Source: CAVTAV01 sp963732795
GTDB lineage: Bacteria > Pseudomonadota > Alphaproteobacteria > CAVTAV01
Length of the DNA stretch: 64,000 bases
Assembly (NCBI GenBank): GCA_963732795.1
Contig: CAVTAV010000004.1
Coordinates: forward strand, 186,001 to 250,000
Direction of reading: 5' to 3'
A program made the position numbers and the translations under genes. Numbering within the stretch: the first letter of the stretch is position 1; each line of letters opens with the position of its first letter. This document shows, in pieces, positions 8,250 to 18,386 of the stretch. The notes beneath the pieces are model-generated. The model made no database searches and was not told where the DNA came from. It worked only from the letters and a program-made list of their open reading frames with translations.

Positions 8250-9839
8250 ATGGCAATCGACGACGCCAAAGGTAGCCGTATCCGGTCGGCGACAGGATTC
8301 CCTCTGTCCTGGGCCGGAGTCTGGCTCGCATCTGCTGTGGCGGTTGCTCTCCTGGGCGTGGTGTTCGGCGGCGGGATCGCGAATCTGATCCATCGCTGGA
8401 CCGTCGAAGAGCAATATCAGCACGGATTCCTGATCCCGGTCGTAAGCGCCTTCCTGCTGTGGCAGCGCCGTGAGGCGATTGCCCGGTCGGAGGTGGCGCC
8501 GAGCTGGTACGGCTGGGCGCTGGTGGCGATCGCGATGCTGTGTGCGATTCTCGGCCAACTCAGCGCGCTGTTCCTGCTCGCGCAATTGCCGATCGTCCTC
8601 GCCCTTTGGGGGCTGATCCTTGCTTCGGGCGGGAAGCAGATGGCGAAGGTCACCTTCGTCCCCATCCTGATCCTGGCGCTGGCCGTGCCGCTGCCCTATT
8701 TCATCGACGCGCTCCTGACCTGGCGGCTGCAGATCATCTCGTCGCAGCTCGGCGTCTGGCTGATCCGGCTGGCCGGCGTGCCGGTCTTTCTCGAAGGCAA
8801 TGTGATCGATCTCGGGACCTTCAAGCTGCAAGTCGCCGAGGCGTGCAGCGGGCTGCGCTACATGTTCCCGCTTCTGAGCCTCTCCTTCATCGTCGCCTAT
8901 ATGTTCCGGGCGCCGATTTGGCAGCGGGTCGTCGTTTTCCTGTCCGCCGTTCCGATCACGATCCTGATGAACAGCGTACGCATCGGCATCGCCGGCATCC
9001 TGGTGCAGCATTTCGGGACCGAGGCGGCCGAGGGATTCATCCATGCCTTCGAGGGCTGGATCATCTTCATGGCCTGCACGGCGATCCTGCTTCTTGAGGT
9101 CTGGCTGTTCAGCCGGGTCAGCCGGTCGGCCGGAGGCTGGACCGGCTTGTTGGCGCCGGTCTCGGGCGAGGCCGGCGAGCGAATCTCCAATCCCGGCGCC
9201 TTGATTTCGGGACCGTTGATCGCCTCGATCGCCACCCTTGCTCTCGCCGCGGCGGCGATCCTCTATCTGCCCAATCGCCAGGAGATCATTCCCGATCACA
9301 CGCCGCTTGCGTCGTTCCCCCGGGAACTCGGCCAATGGCATGGCCAGCTGTCGCCGGTGAATTCGATCGACGCCACGGTGCTCAAGGCGGACGACACCCT
9401 GCTTGCGGACTATGCCGACGGCAGCGAGCCGCCGATCAATCTGTTCATCGCCTATTATGCCTCGCAGCGCCAAGGATCCTCGCCCCATTCGCCGCGCGTC
9501 TGCATGCCGGGCGGCGGCTGGGAGATCACCAATCTGCGGACGGAGAAACTCCAGATCGACGGCATGTCGATGCCGGTGATCAGCGCCCTGATCGAAAAGG
9601 ACGGCGCGCGTCAATTCGTGATCTACTGGTATCTCGAACGCGGCCATGCGATGGCCGACGAGTTCTACAAGAAGTTCCGCCTGCTCGCCGACTCGATCAT
9701 CAAGAACCGCTCCGACGGCGCCCTCGTCCGCCTGGTCACGCCCATGCCGGCCGGCGAGACCCTGCAGGCGGCCCACGAAAGACTGGTCAATTTCATAACC
9801 GTCCTGAACCCGCAATTGTCGAAGTTCATGCCGAAATGA
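8250..9839 (+). CDS. exosortase fused to EpsI domain (XrtA/XrtD type)
   Basis: 529 residues, about nine membrane helices in the first 310. The catalytic triad of exosortases is present: Cys199 in EACSGLRY, Arg244 in MNSVRIG and His265 in FIHAFEGW. The C-terminal 200 residues are the EpsI domain with RVCMPGGGWEI and a final soluble part. Exosortases cleave PEP-CTERM-like sorting signals in the inner membrane and are thought to transfer the protein to an exported glycan. The candidate substrate is the protein at 1790. The fused EpsI form occurs in both XrtA and VPLPA-specific XrtD; the subtype is not settled here. A GAGAGA ribosome site precedes ATG 8250. Confidence 0.93.
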   Translation: MAIDDAKGSRIRSATGFPLSWAGVWLASAVAVALLGVVFGGGIANLIHRWTVEEQYQHGFLIPVVSAFLLWQRREAIARSEVAPSWYGWALVAIAMLCAILGQLSALFLLAQLPIVLALWGLILASGGKQMAKVTFVPILILALAVPLPYFIDALLTWRLQIISSQLGVWLIRLAGVPVFLEGNVIDLGTFKLQVAEACSGLRYMFPLLSLSFIVAYMFRAPIWQRVVVFLSAVPITILMNSVRIGIAGILVQHFGTEAAEGFIHAFEGWIIFMACTAILLLEVWLFSRVSRSAGGWTGLLAPVSGEAGERISNPGALISGPLIASIATLALAAAAILYLPNRQEIIPDHTPLASFPRELGQWHGQLSPVNSIDATVLKADDTLLADYADGSEPPINLFIAYYASQRQGSSPHSPRVCMPGGGWEITNLRTEKLQIDGMSMPVISALIEKDGARQFVIYWYLERGHAMADEFYKKFRLLADSIIKNRSDGALVRLVTPMPAGETLQAAHERLVNFITVLNPQLSKFMPK

Positions 9840-10747
9840 CCGCGATCGAAAAAACGATGCCGTCTCACGAAGATGCCGCCATCCCCTGCGCCTGGCAGGG
9901 AGACAGCTTCATGATCGAAGGCGGCGCGGCGCGGCGCGCGGGCGCCGAACGCGCGGCGGTCTACCGCGCGAACCGGCCGTTCCCTCACATCGTCATCGAC
10001 CGCTTCATCGATCCCAAAGCGCTCGACCGCCTGCTCGACGAATTCGACGCCCATCGGGCGCTGAACTCGAAGAGCTTCGACCGCGCCCAGGAGCGCTTCA
10101 AGACGCAGATCGCGCCGATCGAAAGCACGAGCCCCTTCGTCCGCACCTTTTTCGCCGAGCTGAACGGCGCGAATTTCCTGCGCTTTCTGGAGGAAATGAC
10201 CGGGATCGAGGGGCTGCTGCCGGACCCCTATTTCGTCGGCGGCGGCTTTCACGAAATCCAGCGCGGCGGCAAGCTCGACGTTCACAGCGATTTCAACATC
10301 AACCCCCAGCTCAAGCTGGTCCGCCGACTCAATCTGCTGATCTATCTCAACAAGGACTGGGCGCCGGAATACGGCGGCGACCTCGAGCTCTGGGACAAAT
10401 CGATGCGCCGATGCGAAGTGAAGGTCTCGCCGGTGTTCAATCGCGCCGTGATCTTCAACACCGACCTGAACAGCCTGCACGGCCATCCCGATCCCCTGAA
10501 TTGCCCGGAGGACCGCTCGCGCCGCTCGGTCGCCCTCTATTATTACACGAGCCCCGAAGAGGGCCTGGCCAAGGTGACGCCGCGAACGACCGTCTTCCGC
10601 GCCCGCCCGGGGACGAAGGACGAGACCGATTGGACCGTCCGCCTCGCGCATCTCGGCCAGGATTGGGTGCCGCCGGCGCTCTATCGCCTGTGGCGTCGGG
10701 CGGCCGGGAAGCTGCGGCGGGCGACGCGGAAGACGAACGGCAAATAA
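9836..10747 (+). CDS. 2OG-Fe(II) dioxygenase, prolyl-4-hydroxylase-like
   Basis: 303 residues. ATG 9836 overlaps the exosortase stop (ATGA), which implies translational coupling. Iron ligands are His150 and Asp152 in LDVHSDFN and a distal His at 215 or 217 in SLHGHPDP. The 2-oxoglutarate-binding Arg is at about 230 in SRRSVALYYY. The double-stranded beta-helix core is complete, with a basic C-terminal tail. It could hydroxylate a protein (such as the sorted protein) or a glycan precursor; the substrate is unknown. Coupling to the exosortase is the best clue. Confidence 0.85.
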   Translation: MTAIEKTMPSHEDAAIPCAWQGDSFMIEGGAARRAGAERAAVYRANRPFPHIVIDRFIDPKALDRLLDEFDAHRALNSKSFDRAQERFKTQIAPIESTSPFVRTFFAELNGANFLRFLEEMTGIEGLLPDPYFVGGGFHEIQRGGKLDVHSDFNINPQLKLVRRLNLLIYLNKDWAPEYGGDLELWDKSMRRCEVKVSPVFNRAVIFNTDLNSLHGHPDPLNCPEDRSRRSVALYYYTSPEEGLAKVTPRTTVFRARPGTKDETDWTVRLAHLGQDWVPPALYRLWRRAAGKLRRATRKTNGK

Positions 10748-10782
10748 GGGGCACACGGTCGCCAGATGTCGGATCAGATCGC

Positions 10783-12045
10783 ATGAAGATCGCCTACAAG
10801 GCACCCTACTGGCCCCCCGAGGGACCGACCACACATGCGCCGAACGGCATCGTCTCCTATCTTGGCGGAACTCGTGCCGGCGGTCCAGGCGCTGGGGCAT
10901 GAGGTCTTCGTCGTAACGGCAAACGTCGCCGGTCCGACCGATGGCTGCCAGGTGTTTCGAGTCGAACGAACCGGCGCTAATGGCCCTTTTGGCCGGCATT
11001 TGGAGCCGTGCGCTAAATCGTTGGGACCGGAGCTACGCGGTTTACCGGGCCGGCGCCGGCCCAATGTCGGCCGCCTTCAAGACGCTCGTCGAACGGGAAG
11101 GCATCGACATCATCGAAATGGAAGAAACCTACGGATGGTGCCGAAAGGTGATAAGCGATGTCCCCGTGCCCGTGGTCGTGAGGATGCATGGACCATACTT
11201 CATGAAGGCCAATATGATCGACCCGCGGGTCGACGTCCACAATGCGTCCAGAAACAAGCGCGAAGGGCTCGGCCTCAGGGCGGCCTGGCGCCATTGCCGC
11301 CCCGTCGCGAGCATATGCTGGACGTTGCGTTCCGACTATTTCGGCCTGTCCGGACATCCACCAAGCGGCCATTCCAAATCCGGTCACCGCCGGCGAATGA
11401 GGCCGACATATGGTCCACTCGAGACGTGTAACCGCAACGAATTCTATTCGTCGGCTGGGCGAATTGGCGGAAGGGCGGCGACCTGGTCATTCGGGCGTTC
11501 GACCGTCTTGTTCGCGAGAACAACAAGCTGACATTGCATTTCGTCGGCCCCAACAGCGGCTTCCAGGACGAGAGGGAGACAACCATGCTCTTGAGGACGA
11601 TTGTTCTCGACGGAAACGTCGCCTGAAGCGCGCGAGCGTATCCGATTTTATGGCCCGCTTCCGTCTAAGCAAGATCGCGCCGCTCCGGCGCCGCAATGCT
11701 TCGTTACTCTCGTTTTCTCCCGATACGAGAATTTCGGCGACGTCTGCATGGAGGCCTTGCGCCAGGGCTCGCCACTGGTCGCCACCAATGTCGGGCGGCG
11801 ATCCCGGAAATCGTTCGCGACGACGAAAACGGCTTGCTTGCGAGCCCGACGAGCTCGACGAGCTCGACATGCAAAGGTGCAGCTTCTGTTGGATCAACCG
11901 GAGCTGGCGTCCAGACTTGGGCGCGCCGGCTGGGAAGATTGCCGGACGCCGCTTCGATCCCATCGACAGTGGCCCAGACGGACCGTGGACTTCTATCGAG
12001 ACAGTTCTCGACCAACGGCACGCGCCGATAGGCAAGACCGGGTAG
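10783..12045 (+). pseudogene. GT4 family glycosyltransferase broken by many frameshifts
   Basis: Starts MKIAYKAPYWPPEG at 10783 and then jumps frame repeatedly. Recognisable GT4 pieces are spread over all three frames: AELVPAVQALGHEVFVV, then IDIIEMEETYGWCRKV and VPVVVRMHGPYFM, then AAIPNPVTAGE, then ILFVGWANWRKGGDLVIRAF, then RYENFGDVCMEALRQGSPLV and EIVRDDENGLLASP. The order is that of a complete two-domain GT4 enzyme (acceptor domain, then GDP/UDP-sugar domain with the FGxxxxEA-like motif). At least six breaks are needed. Either the sequence here is poor or the gene is truly decayed. The end point is approximate. Confidence 0.75.
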
Positions 12046-12052
12046 AGTTCGA

Positions 12053-13628
12053 ATGGCCCCCGACGTTTCCGGAGCGATATTCGCCCTTTTCAGCATCGGC
12101 TGCGCGTTCCTCGTCTGTCGGTTCATGCTCTTTCGCGGCAGAACCACGGTCTATTTCGTCTGCTGGGGCGCGTTCGCGATCTGCATCTTCTTCGTTCACA
12201 ACCCCGTCGTGTTCCTGTTTCTAGTGACTGCGATCATCGCGGGCGCGGTCATTCATCACCGGAATTCAGTTTCGCTGTTTACGGCGATTTTCCCCGCCGT
12301 CCCCCCGACCATGGGGATGATGATACCCTTCCCTGGACTGAACTACCTCTTGATCCTGAATTACGCGCGCTTGGCGATCATCGCGCTGCTGGCGCCGGCG
12401 TCGATCGCCACGCTGGGATCGCCACGGGTACGCGGAAACCGAGGCATTGCGACAGACCGCCTCGTCTTCCTCCTGTTTGCCATCGTCGTCCTTCTCGGCT
12501 TTCGCGGGACGTCGTTCACGGATGCATTGCGCAGCGGGTTCTACGCGTTGCTGGTGATGATACTGCCGTATCTCGCCTTCAGCCGGACGATTGCGAACAA
12601 GGCCGGCCTCATCGAGATCATGAAGGCGTTCGTCGTTTTGTCCGTGATCCTGTGTTTTATCCTCTTCATGGTCCAACTTCAAGCGATGGGATTTCTACAC
12701 ATTCGGCTGCCCAAATTCTGGACGCCAGCCCTTCGCGGTTCGGCATACCGGCGCTGGCAACGCTTTCATGGGTCCTTTGATGCGGGCGGATGTAACGCTC
12801 AATCCGCAACTGATGGCCTTCGTCTTCACCGCCGCCGCACTGTTTCTCGAGTACATGCGGATTCCGCTGAGGATGAGGACGAGAAGCGTGCGCGTCGCCC
12901 AACTCCTATTGCTCGTCGGCACGATCGCCACAACGGGACGCGGCGGCTGGCTCGGCGCCCTGGTGGCCGTCCTGGCTTACGGCGTCCTGACGACGCGAAA
13001 CCGCGCGCTCACGGCGATTGCCTGGGCCGGCATTATCTTCATTTCGGGCTTCCTCGCCTTCGCGCTCCTAAATCACGGCAATCTCTATTTTCTCGACCCC
13101 CGCGGGACCTTCAAATACCGCGTCGACCTGATCTTCAACTCGTTCGACGCCATCTCCCAGAACCCGATATTCGGCTCGTCGACCTATCTGAACAACGAGG
13201 CCCTCCAGGCCAGCCGTCAGGGCCAGGGAATCATCGACGTCGTGAACGCCTATCTCGGCATCGCGCTGCAATACGGTCTGGTAACGGCGGCCATCTACGT
13301 GTCGATGTTCGCCGTGACCATGAGGGGCCTTCTCAAGACAGCAAAGAGGCTGAAGCGGCTCAGGGCGCGCGACGAGGAGAACCTCTGCTACCTCATGGTT
13401 TCGATCCTGCTCGGCTACATGGCCTTCCTCGGCACGATCAGCACCGTCTCGTTGATCGAGCACTACATCTATATCTTCCTGGGGCTGTCGGTCGGCACGC
13501 TCAGGCTGGCCCAGGCAACGGTGCGACAGGTTCGCCGGGACAAGGCCGAGGCGGCGGCGGAAGAGCCGGATGTCTCTATGGGTCGCGGCCTGCCAAATCC
13601 TGCAACACGCGTTCGAATGCTGCCGTAG
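12053..13628 (+). CDS. O-antigen ligase/polymerase-like membrane protein (Wzy type), frameshifted
   Basis: Hydrophobic protein with about 10-12 predicted helices. The first part (12053 to about 12735) and the second part (about 12738-13628) are in different frames. One inserted base near 12725-12745 explains this, and the total length is 1 modulo 3. The second frame reads VRHTGAGNAFMGPLMRADVTLNPQL and then TGRGGWLGALVA, the O-antigen ligase RG-type loop, with a large periplasmic segment (FNSFDAISQNPIFGSSTYL). Likely polymerises or ligates repeat units in the periplasm. The tail overlaps the convergent gene at 13576. Confidence 0.77.
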
Positions 13629-14665
13629 CCTCATCCCAGGTGCAGCGTGCCGCCGTTTCATAGGCGGCATCCGACATCGCGCGCCAGCGCTCGGGCGGCA
13701 TTTGCAGAACCTCCTGGGCGCGCGCCGCGAGGCCATCGACATCGCCGACGCCAAGCAGAAATCCGTTCCGTCCCTCGGCGATGATATCGGCCGGTCCGCC
13801 GATCCTCGTCGAGACCACCGGACACCGGCAGGCCATGGCCTCGAGAAACGGCAGATAAAAGCCCTCCGGAGAGCTCGTGCAGAGCCAGACATCGCATTGA
13901 GCATAGATGTCTTTGATCCGGTCCTGCGCGGGCCGGAGATGGAATTCGGCGTAGGGTGGCACGGGCAGGTCGCGGGTCGGCCCCGTCGCGCCGAATATCA
14001 GGACGCGAAGATCCGGGATCGACTGCTGAACTTTCTCGATAACGGCCAGCCCGTCGGCAAGCCGCTTCGCCGACGTCGCCGAATACAGAAGCCCAATAGT
14101 CGGGCGCACATTCTTTTTTCGCGGCGGAGCGCTGAATTGCGCCATGTCGACACCGTTATGCACGACCATGACATTTAAATCGCCATCGAGATCTGCCATC
14201 GTCTCCTGCAGCCAACTCGACACCACAATCTTTGGAAATGGCAGGCGATACGTCGCCTCGACGCGCGACCGGTCTAGATGCGGCCCGACCTCATGACCTT
14301 GCACGAAATAGACCTTGCGTCCCTTGGAGGGACCAAGCCCGCTCGCCCATTCCGCCGTCATCCACCAAGTCGCAACGACCACGTCGCCATCAGGCACGTC
14401 GGCATCCACCACCGGCCGGTGCCGTTCGATCTGAACGACGCTGGGCGGCGCTATTCCTGAAATGCGTATCGTCCTCGCGAACCTGCGGCCAGCCCCGCCC
14501 CCTCAGCAAGGAGCGCAACTTGGCTGTCAACGGAGGACGGGGCTGCCGGCCCGTAACCACCGTGACCTCATGCCTTCGCCGCGCCAGCCGATCCGCATAG
14601 ATCGCAATGACCTTGTTGCCGCCGGAGAGATTGTGGTTGATCAGGAGGAAGGTAATCTTCATCAC
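13576..14665 (-). CDS. GT4 family glycosyltransferase, frameshifted
   Basis: Starts MMKITFLLINHNLSGGNKV (14665) with the GT4 GGxxxV motif. The frame changes near 14452-14458, then continues IAPPSVVQIERHRPVVDA into the rest. The donor domain has VVHNGVDMAQF, CDVWLCTSSPEGFYLPFLEAMACRCPVV (EGFYLPFLEA is the ExxxxxxE motif) and GGPADI. Total about 363 residues with one extra base. Retaining cytoplasmic glycosyltransferase, likely for the exopolysaccharide repeat unit; sugar not predictable. Confidence 0.84.
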
Positions 14666-14711
14666 GGGATCCGGGACCGACTAAGCGCACATGGCGCCAT
14701 GCCCCATGGGG

Positions 14712-15632
14712 TTAGTGACCGCGCAGCACACAGGCTGCTAACCTCCAGTTTTCGAGCGAGAAGGGCGCGCGCGAAAGAGCTTGCCAGGCATGTTTTCGCG
14801 CAGTCCGCACATAGCCGGCGCCGAGCGCTCTCCAACCCACGACGCGGTGGAGGTCGGTCCGAGAGATCGGTCGTGGCATCTCGCGCGCAAGCAAGGGCTC
14901 TAACCCGCGGCGATGCCGAGCGTTCTGAACCGCCCTGGTCGCCAATTGAAATTGCAGTCCTAGACGCCTGACGCCGGCCGTTCCGAAGTGCCGTCTGTAG
15001 TCCAAGAGAACCTCCGTCAGGTTTGCCAGCCTTCCGACCTCGGCCAGACGAAGGAAAAGATCCAAATCTTGGGCATGCGGGAACTCTTCATTGTAACCGC
15101 CCACCCGTTCTAGAACGGATTTGCGCATCATAACCGACGGGTGACAAATGCTGCCGCCCCGACCTAGAAGGTGGGCGGCGTCGATTTTCTCGTGGGTGAA
15201 GTTAGTTACGTATTCCGCGATCGGCCAGCCTTCGGGATCGATGAGCATAGCGTTGGTGCCCACGGCAACGCACTCGGGGTGCGCTGCCAGATACGCGACC
15301 TGTTTTTCGAACCGTGTTGGATGGGATATATCGTCGGCGTCCATACGCGCGATATACTCTCCTCCGGATAGTGCAATCATCTCGTTGAGAGAGGGAACGA
15401 TGCCGCGGTTCTCACGAGTTATGACGCGAACGCGCCGATCCCGCACTTCGTAGCTTCTGAGAATTTCAGGTGAACGGTCGGTACTGCCGTCGTCTAGCAC
15501 CAAGAGCTCAAATTCGTCGTAGGTCTGCGCCAAGATGCTGTCGATGGCTTCACTTACATAGGGCTCTCCATTGCATACGGGCATTAGCACCGACACGAAT
15601 GGTCTGGCACTGTCGTCGAATTGAGCGTTCAC
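14712..15632 (-). CDS. GT2 family glycosyltransferase
   Basis: 306 residues, intact. GT-A fold signatures: FVSVLMPVCNGEPYVSEAID at the start, LLVLDDGSTDRS, then the metal-binding DADD in YIARMDADDISHP. HAQDLDLFLRLAEVG supplies the catalytic-base region (ED/QD-type). Inverting enzyme adding a sugar to the lipid-linked oligosaccharide at the cytoplasmic membrane. Same strand as the neighbouring FkbM and flippase genes, so probably one minus-strand unit. Confidence 0.9.
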   Translation of the reverse strand: MNAQFDDSARPFVSVLMPVCNGEPYVSEAIDSILAQTYDEFELLVLDDGSTDRSPEILRSYEVRDRRVRVITRENRGIVPSLNEMIALSGGEYIARMDADDISHPTRFEKQVAYLAAHPECVAVGTNAMLIDPEGWPIAEYVTNFTHEKIDAAHLLGRGGSICHPSVMMRKSVLERVGGYNEEFPHAQDLDLFLRLAEVGRLANLTEVLLDYRRHFGTAGVRRLGLQFQLATRAVQNARHRRGLEPLLAREMPRPISRTDLHRVVGWRALGAGYVRTARKHAWQALSRAPFSLENWRLAACVLRGH

Positions 15633-15679
15633 GTCACTATGCCCTCGACGAAGACTACAATGATGTCTTCAAGCTGATC

Positions 15680-16531
15680 TCAAATTTTGTTGGAAATAGA
15701 AAAAATATTCTCGCCTCTATACAGGAAGTCTCGATCGACTTGCGAATGCCATTGTAGAAAAGACCGGCTGGTGGCTTCTTTGGGGTACTTCCAATCATGA
15801 AGCTCGACGATAATCAGTGGAAAACGGTCGAACGTGGCGTGCCAAGATTGAAACGCCTCCGTTTCAGCGCCTTCTATGTCTAACTTAAGAATAAATGGCG
15901 TTCCCTCTTGAAGATTCACGAGGTCTTAAATCGTGTACCCACGTATATGATCGATTGCTTCGCCCGTGGCCTTCCGGTCCGCCCGGTAGCCCCATTCTCC
16001 CGTGCCATGATCGAGCAAAGGCACCGACCCCGCCTCACCAGCGATCGCCCCACGAATAAGCGTTACGTTGTCCAATGCTTGAGCGTTCTTTTCGAGCAAC
16101 TCAAAATTATTTGCCTCGGGCTCAACCGCGATGACGCGCGAGCGTGGGTAGTTCAATTTAAACCACCCAACCGAGGCGCCTATGTTGGCGCCACAATCGA
16201 TGATGAGCGGTTCGCGACAGGCTTCATAGGTGCGTTGAATTTCCGGAAATCTAGCCATCCATTTCAAAGAATAGTCCTCATTTATGAGGATCTGTTGGAT
16301 TACACCCAGATCTGCGCCAACGTCTCGATGATAGAACCAGAGACTGTCGTTAATAAGAAGCCTATCTGGCTTCCTCTTGGAAATCGTTATAGATTTTCTG
16401 GCGCTCGTTCGTCTAGCGCCACCCAGGATACGTTTTACGCTCCACACAAGAATTGGCGGCAAGATCGCCTTTAGAGCGGCCTTTGTACGTCTTTTCAATG
16501 TATTGAACTTTGGCCCAAATGAAGTGTGCAT
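15680..16531 (-). pseudogene. FkbM-family methyltransferase interrupted by an in-frame stop
   Basis: Residues from 16531 read MHTSFGPKFNTLKRR, then the SAM motif I LIIDCGANIGASVGWF and VIAVEPEANNFELL. A TAA codon at 15926-15928 follows HIRGYTI, and the same frame goes on DLVNLQEGTPFILKLDIEGAE, the FkbM C-terminal signature, to 15680. The two halves are in one frame, so this is a nonsense change, unlike the frameshifts elsewhere. If read through, the protein has about 283 residues. FkbM enzymes O-methylate sugars. The gene is visibly AT-richer than its neighbours, suggesting transfer. Confidence 0.8.
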
Positions 16532-16552
16532 TGGAAAAACTCCCCAAATACT

Positions 16553-17885
16553 TCAAAAGTTCAAGAAATAGGTAGCGCACCCGCCAACTGCGATAAAACC
16601 GACGGCAAGGATGTCCGTCCAGGGCGACAACATCTGACTGCGCCTGGCTGCAACTGCGGCAATCGCGTAGGCGCAGAGATTTCCGACCGCGGTACCGATC
16701 AGCATTCCTTGGACGTATCCAAAATAGTATCCCGCAGAAAGTCCTGTAATTCGCAGAACCATTGAGGTTCCGCTCAAAAGGAAGAGCATCCTGGCGTTTC
16801 CCATTGCCGCGAAGCCACTTCCATACAACATCGGCACAATGCGGATGGCACTATCGATCGCCATAATGGCGAGATAAGGGCCGGCTTCTGCGTATCTCGA
16901 GTCGTAGAGCAAGTTGATTAAAGGCAGGGCGAACAGCGAAAGTCCCACAAAGACCGGCAGGATCAGTATCAGTATGCGAATACGCAGCCGGTTGAGCGTG
17001 CGTCGAAACTGTTGCCACTGCTCTCGGCTCGTCATAGACAGCTTCGGGAAGGCCACGGAACTGGAAAACCGAGAACTGAGATCGACCATGGCGGACGCAA
17101 ACATGCCCGCGATAGAGAGATATCCGAGGGTCTGGACGGGGACGAGCGCGCCCTGAATCGCCTGAATGCCTTTGCCGCCGACATAAGAGACAATCGTCGT
17201 CAGGAAGATCCAGCGGCCGAACCGATAGAGCGAGCCCAAGGCCTTGCGCTCGATGTGGAAGGCGTGGCGATGCCAGGGGAGCGCAATGTGCCCGAGAATG
17301 GTGCCGACCAGCACGCCGATCACGCTGCCGGCGACCAGCGCCCAGACGGAACTGAAAATCCACGCGAGCAGGATCGTGACCGCCGTGGTCGCCACCTGGT
17401 TGGCAATGCCGACTATCGTGATCCGGCCGAGCCAGAGCTTGCGGTTCGCGGTCGCGATGGCCATCGACTGGAAGCCGGAGATCGCGGCGGACGATCCGGC
17501 AACGCAGAGCATCGGAAACAGAAGCGGCTGGCCGTATATCTTCGAGACCGGCCAGGCGATGATGCAGGCGACCGCCCAAAGCCCGAAACCCGCGCAGGAT
17601 ATGAATCGTCCAGGCGGTATTGAGAAAGGCCGGATCCTCGCCGCGCTCGTTCTGGATGATGGCGGCCCGGGTTCCGACATCGCTGAACATCGCAAGCCCG
17701 ACGAGAAACGTCGTCACCAGCGCCATGAGGCCGAACGCCTCGGGGAACAGGAGACGCGTCAGAATCAGGTTGCTGATCAGCCGGATGACCTGGCCGACGC
17801 CGTAGCCGCCGAAGGTCCAGAGCGAGGCGCGGATGACCGGTCGTTTCAGATAGGACGAGAACACAGGGAAATTTACGGCCCTCAA
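16553..17885 (-). CDS. Wzx-like lipopolysaccharide flippase (MOP/MATE superfamily), frameshifted
   Basis: TTG start at 17885 has GGGAG upstream. The N-terminus ASLWTFGGYGVGQVIRLISN and ILTRLLFPEAFGLMALV are typical of polysaccharide transporters (PF01943/PF13440). The frame changes at the AAA at 17586-17588; removing one A gives ILRGFGLWAVACIIAW and restores a protein of about 443 residues with some 12 membrane helices. It moves undecaprenyl-linked repeat units across the inner membrane, matching the Wzy-like protein at 12053. Part of the minus-strand unit with the FkbM and GT2 genes. Confidence 0.87.
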
Positions 17886-18386
17886 AGGCGGCTCCCACGG
17901 GGCGTTGGCACTATCGCTTTCCGGCTGGGAGCAAACCTTATCACAGGCGTACCCGACCGTTCCCCTGAAGAACGTATAGCCATCGATTTATTTCCGGGCC
18001 GTTTATCGCTATTGTTGGCTGCAGACTTCCTCCTCACGTCTCTAGTTCGCTTGCAATTTCAGATGCTTACCGAGGGGCGCCGACTCCGTATTGGAACCGG
18101 CGCCGTGCGGCCGGAACCAAACCCAATCGCAAAGTGTTTCCGCTGTTGCCCATGAAGAACGTATTGCCACCAGTCCATTTCCGGGACGTACATCGCCCTT
18201 CCGGTGTACGAATGTTCCCCAGAATTGCGCGGCGCGCGAAACGGGAATTCGGGCAATCTTATGCCAGCACGATTCTTCGGCCGAAACGGCGCTTTCATGC
18301 CTTTGGTGTGGGCGATCCGGCAGGCGACGCGTTTGAGCTCTATGCGGACGACCTGCTCCGAACCATCGATTTGATGAATTCCTGAC
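17886..18386. repeat. non-coding gap containing a diverged direct repeat
   Basis: 500 bases between the flippase and an FkbM gene. Bases 17966-18010 and 18153-18197 match at 35 of 45 positions without gaps. Similarity continues more weakly upstream (about 17920-17965 versus 18108-18152). Copies are 187 bases apart in the same orientation. Half of the mismatches fall at what would be wobble positions of a minus-strand frame reading VPEMDWWQYVLHG (copy at 18153) and GPEINRWLYVLQG (copy at 17966). This may be the remains of a duplicated small gene. The copy at 17966 is broken by stops, and the longer frame, 18059-18421 minus, is not recognised. Confidence 0.5.

Noticed and set aside
8220..9815. 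531-residue open frame on the minus strand across the exosortase
   Set aside because: Composition is Arg/Asp/Glu/Gln/Pro-rich with no motif; it mirrors the exosortase gene, which has a clear catalytic triad and ribosome site.
17905..17925. Sigma-54-like TTGGCAC element upstream of the flippase gap
   Set aside because: The GG and GC elements are about two bases too close for a -24/-12 promoter.
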